A stretch of DNA of 64,000 bases, from the NCBI RefSeq assembly GCF_030408615.1, contig NZ_CP047187.1:186001-250000 (forward strand), given 5' to 3'. Position 1 is the first letter of the stretch, and each line of letters begins with the position of its first letter. This document shows, in pieces, positions 35,608 to 43,818 of the stretch. The DNA is from Corynebacterium bovis DSM 20582 = CIP 54.80. Its GTDB lineage: Bacteria; Actinomycetota; Actinomycetes; Mycobacteriales; Mycobacteriaceae. Both the position numbers and the translations under genes were made by a program. The notes beneath the pieces were generated by a model. It was not told the origin of the DNA, made no database searches, and saw only the letters and a program-made list of their open reading frames with translations.

Positions 35608-37284
35608 ATGTCTCAGCCTTCGCCGCAGTCGCAGCCGGACCCCGCCGAGCAGCCCACGCCCGCCACCCCGGGCGTGCCGCTGCCCCCGATGGCGTTCAAC
35701 CTGTGGGGCACCCCGGACGAGGCCCGCCCGCTCAGCCCCGGCATCCGCCGGATGCTCGCCTCGCTCCTCGGCGTGGACGCCTCCCGCGTGCGCCGCGTCG
35801 CCGCCGCCGACGTCCGCCTCAGCGACCCCCGCCTCTCCGCGGAGGACATCGCGGCGCTCGGCGCGCTCGTCGGCCCCGACCACGTCACGTGCGACCGTGA
35901 CCAGCGGATGCCCCGCGCCCGGGGCAAGTCCTCGCTCGACCTCCTCGAGTGGCGCGAGGGCGGCGTCGTCAGCGCCCCGGACGCGGTCGTCGCGCCGGGC
36001 ACCGAGGACGAGGTCCTGGCCCTGCTGGAGTGGGCGTCCGCGGAGGGGGTGGCCGTCGTCCCCTTCGGCGGCGGAACGAGCGTGGTCGGGGGATTGACCC
36101 CGCTCGACGGAGGGTTCCGCGGCGTGATCTCCCTGGACCTCGCGCGGTTCGACGCCGTCGAGGACGTCGACCCGGTGTCCGGCCTCGTCACGCTCGGCGC
36201 GGGGCTGTCCGGACCGCACGCGGAGATGCTGCTCGCGGAGCACGGGCTGCAGCTCGGCCACTTCCCCCAGTCCTTCCCCTACGCGACGATCGGCGGGTTC
36301 GCCGTGACCCGCTCGTCGGGGCAGAACTCCGCCGGCTACGGGCGGTTCGACGACATGGTGCGGGAGCTCACCGTCGTCACCCCCCGGGGCGTCATCCACC
36401 CCGGGCGGCAGGCCCCGGCGACCGCGGCCGGCCCGGACCTCCGCGAGGTGTTCATGGGCTCCGAGGGCACGTTCGGCGTGGTCACGCGCGTGCGGGTGCG
36501 CGTGCACCCGATCCCGGAGACGAAACGGTACGAGGCCTTCACGTTCCGGACGTTCGACGCCGGCGTCGAGGCGCTGCGGGCCGTCGAACAGCAGGGGACG
36601 GGGCCGACGGTCATCCGCCTGTCCGACGAGATCGAGTCCTCCGTCAACCTCACCTCCACCGACAGGATCGGCGAGGCGTCGCACGCGCCCGAGGGCTGCC
36701 TGTGCATCACCGTCTTCGAGGGCACCCCCGCGCACGCCGCGTCCCGGCACCGCGAGACCCGCGAGGTGCTCCTCGCCCACGGCGGCGAGTCCGCGGGGGA
36801 GGGGCCGGCCCGGGCGTGGGAGGAGGGCCGGTTCGGCGCCCCGGTGCTCCGGGACTCACTTCTCGACGGCGGCGCGCTGTGCGAGACGCTCGAGACGGCG
36901 ACGGACTGGTCGAACGTCCCACGCCTCAAGCGCGCCGTGGGGGAGGCGCTGGCCGAGGGGCTCACGGGGTCCGGCACGGCGGCGCTCGTCATGTGCCATG
37001 TGTCGCACGTGTACCCGACGGGGTGCTCCCTGTACTTCACCGTCGTCGCGGCGCAGAACGGGACGCCGGTCGAGCAGTGGCGGGCGGTGAAGACCGCCGT
37101 CACCGGTGCGATCGTGGACAACGGGGGGACGGTCACGCACCACCACGCGGTCGGCACGGACCACATGCCGTTCATGGGCCGGGAGATCGGTGAGCTCGGC
37201 GTGGAGATTCTCCGCGGGATCAAGCGCACGCTCGACCCGGCGGGGATCCTCAACCCGGGGAAGCTGTTCGATGCGCGGGGATGA
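35608..37284 (+). CDS. FAD-linked oxidase, alkyl-DHAP-synthase-like
   Basis: 558 residues. FAD-binding type 4 domain: VVPFGGGTSVVGG, GHFPQSFPYATIGGFAVTRSSG (the second stretch typical of AgpS), FMGSEGTFGVVTRVRVRVHP, then a C-terminal cap ending VGTDHMPFMGREIGELG and LDPAGILNPGKLF. In ether-lipid synthesis the enzyme swaps an acyl for an alkyl chain on acyl-DHAP; in actinobacteria the true reaction is not settled. Leaderless start 6 nt after TACGCT (35596-35601). Divergent from glpD and overlapping the kinase gene downstream, which fits a role in glycerolipid metabolism. Confidence 0.9.
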   Translation: MSQPSPQSQPDPAEQPTPATPGVPLPPMAFNLWGTPDEARPLSPGIRRMLASLLGVDASRVRRVAAADVRLSDPRLSAEDIAALGALVGPDHVTCDRDQRMPRARGKSSLDLLEWREGGVVSAPDAVVAPGTEDEVLALLEWASAEGVAVVPFGGGTSVVGGLTPLDGGFRGVISLDLARFDAVEDVDPVSGLVTLGAGLSGPHAEMLLAEHGLQLGHFPQSFPYATIGGFAVTRSSGQNSAGYGRFDDMVRELTVVTPRGVIHPGRQAPATAAGPDLREVFMGSEGTFGVVTRVRVRVHPIPETKRYEAFTFRTFDAGVEALRAVEQQGTGPTVIRLSDEIESSVNLTSTDRIGEASHAPEGCLCITVFEGTPAHAASRHRETREVLLAHGGESAGEGPARAWEEGRFGAPVLRDSLLDGGALCETLETATDWSNVPRLKRAVGEALAEGLTGSGTAALVMCHVSHVYPTGCSLYFTVVAAQNGTPVEQWRAVKTAVTGAIVDNGGTVTHHHAVGTDHMPFMGREIGELGVEILRGIKRTLDPAGILNPGKLFDARG

Positions 37285-38620
37285 GCCGCGGGCGGCGGGT
37301 GGCGGGCGGGGCGCTGGTGCGGGCGACGTCCCGGGTGACGGCCTGGGCGCTGGTGCGGGCGTCGGCCCGGGTGGCGGCGTCGGCCCGGGTGACGTCCCGC
37401 CGTCCGGCCGCGGCGGCGCCGTCGGCCCGGGTGCGGGCGTCGGCCCGGGTGATGGCCTGGGTGCTGGTGCGGGCGTCGGCCCGGGTGACGGGCGGGAGGA
37501 TGCGGGCCTCTACGCCGTCGGTGAGGTCGACGTCCGCCGCGTCGCCCTCCTGACCAACCCGGCGGCCGGCAAGGGCACGGCCGTCGCGGCGGCGGACGCG
37601 GCGCGCCGGCGGTTCGGCGAGCGGGGCGTGGACGTGGTGAGCATCCAGGGCGCGTCGCCGGCGTCCTCCCGCGAACTCGCCGCGCAGGCGGTGGCGGACG
37701 ACCGCATCGACGCGCTCGTCGTGTGCGGCGGCGACGGCCTCATCAATCTGGCGCTGCAGGAGCAGGCGGGGACGGGCACGCCGCTGGGGATCATCCCCGC
37801 AGGTACAGGCAACGATCACGCGCGGGAGTACCGCATCCCGATGGACCCGCGCCGGGCGGCGGACGTCGTCGTCGGCGGATTCACGACGATGACGGACCTC
37901 GGCCTCATGACGCGCCGGGCGCCGGGCGCGCGCGGCGGGGTGGACCGGGCGCCGGGCGCGCGCGGCGGGGTGGACGGAGCCGGCGTGGCTCACGGGGTGG
38001 ACCGGGCGCCGGGCGCGCGCGGCGGGGCCGACGGAGCCGGCGTGGCTCACGGGGCGGACCGGGCGCTGGGCGTGGCTCACGGGGCGGGCGCGTCCGACGG
38101 GGTCGTCGAGCAGGCGTGGTTCGGGACCATCGCCTGCGCCGGCTTCGACTCGCTGGTCAGCGACCGGACGAACCGCATCGTCTGGCCGACGGGACGCGCC
38201 CGGTACAACCTGGCGATCGTCATGGAGTTCCTCAACTTCCACTCCATCCCGACGCGCCTCGTCCTCGACCACGAGCGCGTCATCGAGGACCACATGACGC
38301 TGGTGGCGATGGGCAACACCCGCAGCTACGGCGGCGGGATGCTCATCTGCCCGCAGGCCGACCACCACGACGGGCTGCTCGACGTCACGGTGCTCGAGCG
38401 GATGAACCGGTTCCGCGCCGCCGCGAAGTTCGGCACGATCTTCAGCGGCGAGTTCGTCAACGAGCCCGGCATCAGCACGTACCGGGCCCGGCACATCTCG
38501 ATCGAGATGGAGAGCACCCCGCCGATCAGCTGCTACGCCGACGGCGACCGGTTCGCGCCGCTGCCCGTCGAGGTGGAGGTCGTGCGTGCCGCGGGGAGGT
38601 ACATCGTCCCCCGCCCGTGA
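37271..38620 (+). CDS. Diacylglycerol-kinase-family lipid kinase
   Basis: 449 residues. The kinase motif VVCGGDGLINLAL and IIPAGTGNDHARE are clear, and the C-terminal DAGK accessory domain ends in CYADGDRFAPLPVEVEVV. Phosphorylates diacylglycerol or a related lipid at the membrane. The ATG at 37271 overlaps the upstream gene by 14 bp and has GGGGAAG at 8 nt. Unusual: an ~85-residue Gly/Ala/Asp/Pro-rich leader before the domain and a second ~60-residue repeat insert (APGARGGVD and GAGVAHG units) between about residues 215 and 275. Confidence 0.88.
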   Translation: MRGDEPRAAGGGRGAGAGDVPGDGLGAGAGVGPGGGVGPGDVPPSGRGGAVGPGAGVGPGDGLGAGAGVGPGDGREDAGLYAVGEVDVRRVALLTNPAAGKGTAVAAADAARRRFGERGVDVVSIQGASPASSRELAAQAVADDRIDALVVCGGDGLINLALQEQAGTGTPLGIIPAGTGNDHAREYRIPMDPRRAADVVVGGFTTMTDLGLMTRRAPGARGGVDRAPGARGGVDGAGVAHGVDRAPGARGGADGAGVAHGADRALGVAHGAGASDGVVEQAWFGTIACAGFDSLVSDRTNRIVWPTGRARYNLAIVMEFLNFHSIPTRLVLDHERVIEDHMTLVAMGNTRSYGGGMLICPQADHHDGLLDVTVLERMNRFRAAAKFGTIFSGEFVNEPGISTYRARHISIEMESTPPISCYADGDRFAPLPVEVEVVRAAGRYIVPRP

Positions 38621-39224
38621 GGCGCTGAGCGGGGGCCGCGCGCCGCCTCCCTGCGCCCGCGATCGGCCGCGCGCCGCCTCCCCGCGTCCGCGATCGGCCG
38701 CGCGCCGCCTCCCCGCGTCCGCGATCGGCCGCGTGCCGCCGGCACCGCGCCCGTGGCGTGTTTCTTCCCCGCCCGCGGCTAAGTTTTTTGCACGTTTCGG
38801 GCCGATTTCGTGCAAAACCCTTTGCCACTCCTGCCAACGCGAGGGCCGCCCCACGCGCTCTGGTCGCCCACCCGCCCTGGCGTTGGTCTCTGCGCGCCCG
38901 CCCGCTGCTGGCGGGGCCGCCCGCCCGTTGTGGCCGGTGTGGCTAAGTGTTTTGCACGTTTTGGGCGGATTTTGTGCAAAACCCTTTGCCACTGCTGTCA
39001 ACGCGCGGGCCGCTCCACGCGCTCTGGCCGCCCACCCCACCCACCCACCCCACCCACCCCCGACGCCCCGCCACCCCACGCACCCGGCCCACCCACCCCA
39101 ACCAGCCCCGCCGCTCCACCCGCCGGGACCTGAGGGGAACCGAAACCGCCCTCGGCGCATCTAAATACGTTCAAGGGCACAGTTCCGCACGCCGGCACTG
39201 TCACGACTCAGGGAGGGGACCCCG
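38621..39224. repeat. Palindrome cluster 3 and a 31-bp tandem repeat
   Basis: 54-bp palindromes lie at 38775-38828 and 38939-38992. Before them, GATCGGCC recurs at 38661, 38692 and 38723, marking a 31-bp tandem repeat with GCGCCGCCTCCCCGCGTCC. After them comes an ACCC-rich simple repeat (39028-39110). An AT-richer stretch near 39150-39180 probably carries the promoter of the next gene. No coding signal otherwise. Confidence 0.85.
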
Positions 39225-40403
39225 ATGCACCGCCGCGCCACCAGACGATCCGCCGTCTACCGGCCGCAACGCACACGCTCACGCGCGCGGCCCCGCCCCT
39301 CGCGGACCCCGGAGGTCTGGCCGGAGCGCCCGGCCACGGGCTGGGACCTCGACCTCACCGGCCCGCAGACCCGCGACGAGCTCCGCGCGGCCGGTGTCAG
39401 CCGCCGCCAGCTGGAGGCCGACTACATCGCGTGCGCCCCGGGCCGCTTCATCCCGGCGTCCAGCATCCCGAACCGCCCGGGCCCGCCCACCACCTCCGCC
39501 GACCCACTCAACCTCGCCGACCCCGCCAACCCACTCAACCTCGCCGACCCCGCCAACCCACTCAACCCACTCAACCCCGCCACCCCACCCAACCCCGCCG
39601 CCGCGATCCCGCTGGAGGTCCGCACCCGCGCGTACTGGCTCCGCCACCCCACGTGGATCGCGTGCTCATGGTCCGCCGCGCGCCTGTGGGGCCTCCGCTG
39701 GTTCTGCGACTCCATGCCCCCGTGCTTCCTCACCCCCACCACCCGCGCGCGCCCGGCCGACCTCACCCGCCCGCTCCTCCTGAGCACCGACCGCGGCTCG
39801 CCGGCCCTGATCGACGGCTGGAGCGTGGACGTCGACCCGGCCGTGCCGTCGTTGCGCGTCATCGCGCCCCGCATCGCGTGCGCGCAGCTCATCCACTCCG
39901 CGTCGTCGGGCTCGCACGCCTGGTGGACCCCGCCGGCCCCGGGTCTGACCCCGCGCGAGGTCCGTGTGGCGCAGGTCGGGGACGCGGTGTGTCGGTGGTG
40001 GGGGCTCACGGCCTCCGGTTTCTCGACGCTGTGCAGCGACATCATGGCGGCACGTGACCGGCGGGCGGTCGAGGCGTTGTGCGACTGGGGCGCGGATTCG
40101 CCCCCGGAGACGGTGGTGCGTCTGGCGTGCCGGGGGTTGGCGGCGGGGATGGTGACGCAGTACGAGCTGGTCGTCGACGGTGAGCTGGTCAGCGTGGCGG
40201 ATCTCGCCTGGCCGTCGCAGCGGGTGCTGGTCTTTTACGACGGAGCCCACCACGGCGGGACCGATCAGTGGCTCGCGGACGCGCGGCGGTCGAGTGACCT
40301 CTCCGCCAGCGGGTGGGTGGTGTTGCGGTTGACCCGACGTGACCTGAGGAACCCTGTCGGCATCCGCCGCATGGTCGCGAGGGCGTTGGGGGTGCGGGAG
40401 TGA
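39225..40403 (+). CDS. DUF559-like endonuclease-domain protein
   Basis: 392 residues. The N-terminal part (TRDELRAAGVSRRQLEADYI, then APGRFIP) looks like the winged-helix start of AbiEi-type proteins. The C-terminal part (RVLVFYDGAHHGGTDQWLADARRSSDLSASGWVVLRLTRRDL, described in pieces of the family) resembles the Vsr/DUF559 PD-(D/E)XK fold: an Asp in YDGAHH, a two-strand core and an R-L-T-R end. The target is unknown. Between the two, a 27-bp minisatellite (39509-39590) encodes PLNLADPAN repeats. GGGAGGGG precedes the ATG. The gene sits between two palindrome clusters. Confidence 0.78.
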   Translation: MHRRATRRSAVYRPQRTRSRARPRPSRTPEVWPERPATGWDLDLTGPQTRDELRAAGVSRRQLEADYIACAPGRFIPASSIPNRPGPPTTSADPLNLADPANPLNLADPANPLNPLNPATPPNPAAAIPLEVRTRAYWLRHPTWIACSWSAARLWGLRWFCDSMPPCFLTPTTRARPADLTRPLLLSTDRGSPALIDGWSVDVDPAVPSLRVIAPRIACAQLIHSASSGSHAWWTPPAPGLTPREVRVAQVGDAVCRWWGLTASGFSTLCSDIMAARDRRAVEALCDWGADSPPETVVRLACRGLAAGMVTQYELVVDGELVSVADLAWPSQRVLVFYDGAHHGGTDQWLADARRSSDLSASGWVVLRLTRRDLRNPVGIRRMVARALGVRE

Positions 40404-41179
40404 CCCGCGCCCTGCCGCCCCGTCCCCTCCCCGCCGCCCCTCGGTCCCTTCACCTCCCCGCCGCCCCTCGGTCCCTTCACCTCCCCGCCGCCCCTCGGCC
40501 CCTTCACCTCCCCGCCGCCCCTCGGTCCTGCCCCAGCGCCCCGTCGTCCCTTCACCTCCCTGGTGTGGCTAAGTTTTTTGCACGTTTTGGGCCGATTTTG
40601 TGCAAGAACCTTTGCCACGCCGAGGGGCTCCCCGGGCCACCGCCGGGAAAGCCCAGGACGAGCCGCCAGGCCATGCCAGTCACACCGGGGAAGCCCGGGA
40701 GACCCCGCCGCCCCGCCTCCTCGGTCCTGCCCCGCCCCCGCCTCCTCGGTCCTGCCGAAGTGCCGCGCCGCCCCTCGGTCCCTTCACCTGCCTGGTGTGG
40801 CTAAGTTTTTTGCACGTTTTGGGCCGATTTTGTGCAAGAACCTTTGCCACGTCGAGAGTCTCCCCGGGGCACGGCTGGGGAAGCCCAGGAGACCCCGCCG
40901 CCCCGCCTCCTCGGTCCTGCCCCAGTGCCGCGCTGCCCCTCGGTCCCGCCCAAGCGCCCCGCCATCCTCGGTCCTGCCCCAGTGCCGCGCTGCCCCTCGG
41001 TCCCTTCACCTCCCTGGTGTGGCTAAGTTTTTTGCACGTTTTGGGCCGATTTCGTGCAAGAACCTTTGCCACTTCAGTCAACACGCGGGCCAACTCACGC
41101 GCTTCGGGCGCCCTCCCACCCTTGACGCCCCGGCGTTGGTCCCCGCCCGCCCGTTGGCGTTGGCTTCCGCCCGGCCGGC
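40404..41179. repeat. Palindrome cluster 4: three 54-bp elements plus minisatellites
   Basis: Palindromes at 40565-40618, 40797-40850 and 41019-41072. A 27-bp tandem repeat (CCTTCACCTCCCCGCCGCCC type, units from 40445) runs up to the first copy. CCTCGGTCCTGCCCC-type repeats fill the space between the copies. Copies 9 and 10 are followed by a second kind of flank (GTCGAGAGTCTCCCCGGG) that differs from the flank in clusters 1-3. I see no gene here. Confidence 0.88.
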
Positions 41180-41228
41180 ACACATGGACGTGGAGTCGAT
41201 GGGGATCCGCCCGATCGACCAGGTCTGA
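41180..41228 (+). pseudogene. Duplicated 3' end of the SDR gene
   Basis: Encodes AHMDVESMGIRPIDQV followed by a TGA, the same as the last 16 residues of the SDR at 33043-33090 except for one residue. Identity of about 96 percent over some 50 bp includes the stop codon and a few bases beyond. There is no start or catalytic part, so it is a gene remnant placed at the edge of palindrome cluster 4. Confidence 0.85.
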
Positions 41229-41250
41229 GCCGGGCGGGTCGTGCCGGGCG

Positions 41251-41308
41251 CGCGGGCGCGCCGCGGGGCCTACCTGCCGCGCGGGCGCGCCGCGGGGCCT
41301 ACCTGCCG
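41251..41308. repeat. 29-bp direct repeat at the 3' end of the next gene
   Basis: Two exact units (41251-41279 and 41280-41308) containing GGGGCCTACCTGCCG. The second carries the stop codon of the minus-strand gene at 41299. Confidence 0.85.
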
Positions 41309-41742
41309 CGCGGGCCGGGAACGAACCGTGGCAGTCCTTGTCGCCGCCGCGTCTCATTGAACGAATAGACGTAGCCGTCGAAAGCAGGAATGACAGTGTA
41401 CTCGGGCAGTTCCTCTCTCAGGGCGGCGACGATCTCATTTCCTTGCCTGTGCCATTCGAATGAATCGGCGCCGTCCTCCCAGAGGGGCGGATAGTCAAAG
41501 CGGTCGGGTACGTCGTCAGGGCCGACCACTTCCGTAATGAACATGTCCTGGAAGTACTGGGTCCATGAGTATATCTTCTGCGTCAACGATCGGCTGAGGT
41601 TGAAATCTTCCGGTGTGACGTAGGGGCGGTCGGCAGCTGCATCGCTCCGTGGAGGCGTTCCCCACAGTGAGCTGGGGTGACCGTGATCCGGAGAGACTTT
41701 CAACACCTTTTCTGTAGCTTCTGTGGCTTCGTTCAATCCCAC
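41299..41742 (-). CDS. Hypothetical protein in AT-richer DNA
   Basis: 147 residues, GTG start, no clear ribosome site. Its base composition is close to 50-55 percent GC against about 70 percent around it, suggesting foreign origin. The sequence is globular and acidic with many aromatics (SWTQYFQDMFITEVV, YPPLWEDGADSFEWH, AFDGYVYSFNETRRRQG). Small acidic orphans like this are often immunity proteins for secreted toxins, but I recognise no family and see no toxin nearby. Confidence 0.6.
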   Translation of the reverse strand: MGLNEATEATEKVLKVSPDHGHPSSLWGTPPRSDAAADRPYVTPEDFNLSRSLTQKIYSWTQYFQDMFITEVVGPDDVPDRFDYPPLWEDGADSFEWHRQGNEIVAALREELPEYTVIPAFDGYVYSFNETRRRQGLPRFVPGPRGR

Positions 41743-42044
41743 GGTGTATCGCGACCTTCCGTGTCGTTGTTCCGGTGTCTAGCGGCGAGAGTAGTTGCTC
41801 ATCCGAGCACGGAGTACACGTGATGTCAAGGGTGTCAGGTGATTCATGTCTGATGTGGCGTCTCATCGATTACTCCGGGGTGGCGATACCATACTTCTTT
41901 CGCAGGGTGAATGAACTAACGGATACGGTCAGTACCCTTTTGGTGATCACGGCGTCGCGTGAGTACGTGTCGCAACCGGGGCATCTGGTCATGAGGCTAT
42001 GAGTCCATGAGATACGGAGCGGACCCGACGGGGGAGGTGGGCGT

Positions 42045-42152
42045 GTGAGCTTCGGAATTGTGGAGTTTCTTCTGTTCCACGTGCCTGTGCTGGAGATCGT
42101 GGTCGTTGTATGGGCGGTGGTCACGGTGGTGCGGGCGCTCAGGGGGAAGTGA
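42045..42152 (+). CDS. Possible 35-residue single-helix membrane peptide
   Basis: GTG start with GGGGGAGG 7 nt upstream. The product begins VSFGIVEFLLFHVPVLEI, continues with a Val/Trp-rich helix and ends in basic RALRGK. This is the pattern of small membrane peptides such as toxin or regulatory peptides. It lies in AT-richer DNA (41743-42260) with no other convincing gene; a 75-residue frame at 41775-42002 lacks support. Confidence 0.45.
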   Translation: MSFGIVEFLLFHVPVLEIVVVVWAVVTVVRALRGK

Positions 42153-42719
42153 GCCGTTGTGGTCGCCGCCGTTGTGAGCGTCGCGGTGGAGGGTAGCCGG
42201 AGCTGAGGGGAGGGCTGTGTCCGACCCTTGACGAGGCGGTGCGCGGGCCGGGTTGGCTGGTGTGGCTAAGCTTTTTGCACGTTTTGGGCCGATTTTGTGC
42301 AAGAACCTTTGCCACGTCGAGGGGATCCTCGGGCCACCGCCGGAAAAGCCCAGGATGAGCCGCCAGGTCATGCCAGTCACGTCGGGAAAGCCCCGGATGA
42401 GCCGCCAGACCACGCCCGCAGGGGGCCTGGTTGCCTGGTGTGGCTAAGTTTTTTGCACGTTTTGGGCGGATTTCGCGCAAGAACCTTTGCCATGTCGAGA
42501 GTCTCCCCGGGCCACCGCCGGGAAAGCCCAGGACGAGCCGCCAGACCACGCCCGCAGGGGGCCTGGTTGCCTGGTGTGGCTAAGGTTTTTGCACGTTTTG
42601 GGCCGATTTTGTGCAAAAACCTTTGCCACGCCGGCCCGGCGCGGGCGCCAGGCCCCGCCCGCGCGCACGCGATCGGCCGCATCGCCGCCGGCACCGCGGG
42701 ACAGGTTTACGCTGGTGCA
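42153..42719. repeat. Palindrome cluster 5: three 54-bp elements upstream of the acetyltransferase
   Basis: Palindromes at 42262-42315, 42440-42493 and 42576-42629. They are separated by the second type of flank (GCCACCGCCGGGAAAGCCCA, then GAGCCGCCAGACCACGCCC). The last 90 bp hold GATCGGCCGC...CCGGCACCGC, which also occurs at 38723, and the TACGCT -10 box (42708-42713) of the next gene. Confidence 0.9.
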
Positions 42720-43700
42720 ATGAGCACCCTCATCGACCGCTACCTCGCCCGCACGGGGCACCCGGTCCCGGCCGGGGACCGTTCCGGCCGGACCGCGGGG
42801 CAGATCGTCGCCGATCTCGACCGCCTCCTCGCCGCCCACGCCGACACGATCCCCTTCGAGGACCTCGACAGCGCCTCCGCCACCCCGTTCTCCGTGGACG
42901 AGGACGCGGTGGTCGCCAAGCTCGTCGACGCCCGCCGCGGCGGCTACTGCCACGAACACGCCGCCCTCATCCGCGCGGTCCTCCGCGACATGGGCCTCAC
43001 GGTCAGGCCGGTCCTCGCCCGCGTCTACGCCCGGGACGGCCTGACCGAGGTGCAGGCGTTCGGCCACCAGGCCACCATCGTCACGCTGCCGTCCGACGCC
43101 GCCCCCACCACCGCCCCCACCACCGACCCCGCCACCCCCGCCGCGCCACGCGGCCCGGCGGAGGTGCTCGTCGACCCCGGTTTCGGCGGCGGCACCCCCA
43201 CGGTCGCCGTACCCCTCGACGGCACGGTGCGCGACTCCCCCCAGGGCCCGTTCCGCGTGGTCCCCGCCGCCGACGCGATCGACCCGGCCCTCGTCCGCGG
43301 CCTGGACCTCATGCTGCAGCACCGCGCGTTCGGCGCGGCGGAGTTCGCGAACGTCTACGCGTTCTCGCGCACGGCGGTGTGGGAGCCGGTGGACCTGGAC
43401 ATGTCGCACTGGTTGACGTCCGCGCGGCCGGGCACGTTCTTCACCGGCAACATCGTCATCGCGCGGCACCGGCCGGACGGCGGCCGCGTCACGGTGTTCC
43501 AGGACACGGTGCACCGGGTCGCGCCGGGCGTGCCGGGGCCGGACGGTTCGCCGGGCACGGCGGGGGAGGAGCGCCGCGAGCGGGTCGGGTCGCCGGAGGA
43601 ACTCGCCGGTGTGCTGCGGGAGGAGTTCGGGTTGGGTGTCGACGCCGCCCTCGTCCGCGCAGCGTGGGAGCACTCCGGGGCGGGGCGCCCGGCGCACTGA
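42720..43700 (+). CDS. Arylamine N-acetyltransferase
   Basis: 326 residues. Transfers acetyl (or propionyl) groups from CoA to arylamines and hydrazines. The Cys-His-Asp triad is visible: RRGGYCHEHAAL (C77), FGHQATIV (H116) and VDPGFGGG (D152). IPFEDLD near residue 45 is also typical. A Thr/Ala/Pro-rich insert (about residues 124-142) lies in the loop before the Asp. Leaderless start 6 nt after TACGCT. The last ~16 codons are repeated downstream of the stop. Confidence 0.92.
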   Translation: MSTLIDRYLARTGHPVPAGDRSGRTAGQIVADLDRLLAAHADTIPFEDLDSASATPFSVDEDAVVAKLVDARRGGYCHEHAALIRAVLRDMGLTVRPVLARVYARDGLTEVQAFGHQATIVTLPSDAAPTTAPTTDPATPAAPRGPAEVLVDPGFGGGTPTVAVPLDGTVRDSPQGPFRVVPAADAIDPALVRGLDLMLQHRAFGAAEFANVYAFSRTAVWEPVDLDMSHWLTSARPGTFFTGNIVIARHRPDGGRVTVFQDTVHRVAPGVPGPDGSPGTAGEERRERVGSPEELAGVLREEFGLGVDAALVRAAWEHSGAGRPAH

Positions 43701-43785
43701 GCCCCCGCCGCGCAGCGTGGGAGCACTCCGGGGCGGGGCGCCCGGCACACTGAGCCCGCCGCCGCGCAGCGTGGGAGCCCCGGCA
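43658..43785. repeat. 53-54-bp tandem duplication of the acetyltransferase gene end
   Basis: CGCAGCGTGGGAGC starts at 43658 (inside the gene), 43711 and 43765. The middle unit repeats the final codons AWEHSGAGRPAH and the TGA almost exactly; the last unit is truncated. This shows tandem duplication of a gene's 3' end. Confidence 0.85.
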
Positions 43786-43818
43786 CGCCGCCCGCTACCC
43801 CGCACCCCCCGCGCCCCG

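Noticed and set aside
39028..39110. ACCC-rich stretch as an origin or iteron array
   Set aside because: Simple-sequence drift without regular unit length or AT-rich unwinding region.
41775..42002. 75-residue open frame on the plus strand
   Set aside because: No ribosome site or -10 box at the right distance, no recognisable domain; probably chance in AT-richer DNA.
31750..42629. CRISPR array
   Set aside because: The 54-bp units are palindromes with long, variable, partly repeated spacing (about 60-230 bp within a cluster) and genes between clusters; no cas genes.
31750..42629. Integron attC sites
   Set aside because: Units sit in clusters and flank housekeeping genes in both orientations; no integrase is in the window and the core sites of attC are not seen.
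31750..42629. Rho-independent terminators
   Set aside because: Several copies lie between divergent genes and come in groups of three, and the T-rich tracts are inside the arms, not after the stem.
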